Below are positions 32,011-33,428 of a stretch of 33,428 bases of DNA, piece by piece. Origin of the DNA: CAYUAI01 sp964442745 (GTDB lineage Bacteria; Pseudomonadota; Gammaproteobacteria; S012-40); assembly GCA_964442745.1 (NCBI GenBank), contig CAYUAI010000043.1:1-33428 (forward strand). Direction: 5' to 3'. Under the pieces are notes generated by a model. It was not told the origin of the DNA. It did no database searches and saw only the letters and a program-made list of their open reading frames with translations. A program made the position numbers and the translations under genes. Position 1 is the first letter of the stretch. Every line of letters starts with the position of its first letter.

Positions 32011-33348
32011 TTAATCCATTCTACGTGAATTCGCTAAGTGTTTTCTTATGTCATAGGCGATCGAAAATGTGATGAGTGTGTATTCGACCGGTTTTACCCA
32101 GCTAGCTAATTGATAGGCTTGCAGATGTTCGCTGTGCAAATTGATTCCCGAAAAATACGAAAACAATAAGGCGAAAGACATGACCCACGGCGTTATATAA
32201 TTACGCATTGCGGCGAAAGGTAATACCCATAAAAGGTACCATGGGTTAATCACCGGGGACAATAATAATAAGCTGCCGATTAATAAATCTCCGCGAATGT
32301 TGGCAACGCTGGTTTTTTGAAATAACACAAAATAATAAATCATCATCCCCATAAATAGTACGCCACCGACGGCTTTTGCGTAGTGATTTGGCATCGCATA
32401 ACTGAACAGGCTATAAATGGCGGCGTTAAATTCCCAATGGTTGCCAAAGGCGAATAGCCCCGCCGATTCATTTCCAGCCATAATAAAGGGGGAATATAGG
32501 ATCGCAACGGTCAGTAAAAAAACAATAAATTGAGTGAGTTTAAATCGCCACAAAATATAGATGGCAATAATCCAGGCAAAAGGTTTGCTGCAAACGCTGA
32601 GTCCAAGACAGATGGCCGCTGTTTTTGGTTGGCTGGTAAAAAAATAAATGGCCGCAATGAGAAATACGATGCCTAGTATATCCGGATGGGCAGTAAACGC
32701 CACCTCTTTGATGACCAATGGATTCCAGGCATAGAATAAAATATGTCTGGCCTTAGTCAGTTTGACTAACATCAAAATGATGGCCAGGTTGCAAAGGCTA
32801 TAAATTATTTTTAATCCTAAGATATCGGCGGGGAATAGCCCATGCGATAACCAAAAACTGTATTGTAACAGCGGGGCGTAGATTGTTTTGATATCCGGGT
32901 AGTTAATTTGATTTAATAGATTTTGGTAGATCGCCGGAATGGATGTGTCGGAAAAATAAGCACTCGGTGCATGCTGATAAGGATTGCCTGATTCAAAAAA
33001 AATATAACCATCCCATAAATAGCGAAAAAAATCATCTTCAAATTGTGGGGTGCTGATGATACCGATGAGATGGAATACAACAGCAAAGCCAATAATGATT
33101 TTGAGGGAAGGGTGGCTGTTGTGATGCATTAATTGATAGGCGATCCAGCCATACAAGGAAAAAGCGATGGCAAACAGAGCAAGATAGGCGGTGATATCAA
33201 GGGGGCTTGATTGATTCGAATAAAACGCTAACGCGGCATAGGTAAGCATACTGAGCAAGCCTAGGCTGATAAGTTTGACTGAGATTTTTTTGGTGTCAGT
33301 CTGGGAGGATGTGTGATGGTGTTTTTTTCGTTGTTGGTTGATTATCAT
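32011..33348 (-). CDS. GT-C-type polytopic membrane glycosyltransferase (GT87/mannosyltransferase-like)
   Basis: A 445-residue protein with about 10-12 hydrophobic spans. After a basic His-rich N-terminus and two spans, the first large loop carries PQFEDDFFRYLWDGY (about 101-115), with the paired acidic residues Asp105/Asp106 and the RYLWDG of GT-C enzymes that use polyprenyl-phosphate sugars. FESGNPYQHAPSAYF continues the loop. FYAWNPLVIKE, and SPVINPWYLLWVLPF near the C-terminus, are further family landmarks. Donor and acceptor cannot be told from sequence; related proteins add mannose or other hexoses to lipids or glycans on the outer face of the inner membrane. The upstream 80 bases hold a TATAAA-like -10 on the minus strand but no strong -35. 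Confidence 0.82.
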   Translation of the reverse strand: MIINQQRKKHHHTSSQTDTKKISVKLISLGLLSMLTYAALAFYSNQSSPLDITAYLALFAIAFSLYGWIAYQLMHHNSHPSLKIIIGFAVVFHLIGIISTPQFEDDFFRYLWDGYIFFESGNPYQHAPSAYFSDTSIPAIYQNLLNQINYPDIKTIYAPLLQYSFWLSHGLFPADILGLKIIYSLCNLAIILMLVKLTKARHILFYAWNPLVIKEVAFTAHPDILGIVFLIAAIYFFTSQPKTAAICLGLSVCSKPFAWIIAIYILWRFKLTQFIVFLLTVAILYSPFIMAGNESAGLFAFGNHWEFNAAIYSLFSYAMPNHYAKAVGGVLFMGMMIYYFVLFQKTSVANIRGDLLIGSLLLLSPVINPWYLLWVLPFAAMRNYITPWVMSFALLFSYFSGINLHSEHLQAYQLASWVKPVEYTLITFSIAYDIRKHLANSRRMD

Positions 33349-33428
33349 GATTTAGGTTTGTCGTGCTTTCTCGTAACCCTAATTCGTCCTTAATTTTATA
33401 CACTACATTACATCTTCAGTAAATTTCG

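Overview
The window looks like a chromosomal segment of a gammaproteobacterium with moderately low GC. The reasons are a YajD-type HNH protein, a YecA-like UPF0149/SEC-C protein, a bacterial RIO1-type kinase, a large SNF2 helicase and the gene order sucrose-phosphate synthase / sucrose-phosphatase / fructokinase / amylosucrase, which is known from gammaproteobacterial methanotrophs and some other halotolerant bacteria. I cannot name the genus from sequence alone. No tRNA, rRNA or CRISPR array was seen.

Layout. 1-3.75 kb is an accessory patch: a short unknown ORF, a RES-toxin/Xre-ParS-antitoxin pair whose promoter has a palindrome in its spacer, a frameshifted archaeal-type ATPase with a nuclease-like C-terminus, and relics of a second antitoxin and of a FAD enzyme. 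3.75-5.0 kb is AT-rich and essentially gene-free. 5.0-12.0 kb encodes two exported proteins: a lipoprotein-type multicopper oxidase and a 1479-residue HAF/DUF11-repeat surface protein. 12.0-17.9 kb (minus strand) is a tightly packed sucrose operon (sps-spp-fruK-ams) that can make sucrose from UDP-glucose and fructose-6-phosphate and recycle it by amylosucrase and fructokinase. 18.2-23.6 kb holds mostly housekeeping-like single genes: a CinA/MoaB-like protein, a DUF2059-like lipoprotein, an RsuA-type pseudouridine synthase homologue lacking the usual catalytic Asp, a RIO kinase, a spermidine-synthase-like protein and yajD. It also holds a histidine-kinase relic and a 69-bp cruciform-like element. 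23.76-24.47 kb is decayed coding sequence. 24.8-29.8 kb has a YecA-like gene and an SNF2 helicase gene split in two by one in-frame TAA. 29.95-30.9 kb is a compact graveyard: a palindromic repeat, a RAYT transposase relic, a HigB-like toxin tail, an intact HigA-like antitoxin, and truncated vapC and vapB. 31.1-33.3 kb (minus) has a GT-C-type membrane glycosyltransferase and a membrane-anchored protein with lysozyme-like motifs.

The notable theme is gene decay next to intact metabolism. At least seven broken genes can be read by eye, several of them toxin-antitoxin or mobile-element parts. I see no confident example of a wholly new multi-gene system. The best candidates for a second look are the toxin-antitoxin mosaic, the nonsense-split helicase, the RES/Xre promoter-operator, and the HAF-repeat protein beside the multicopper oxidase.
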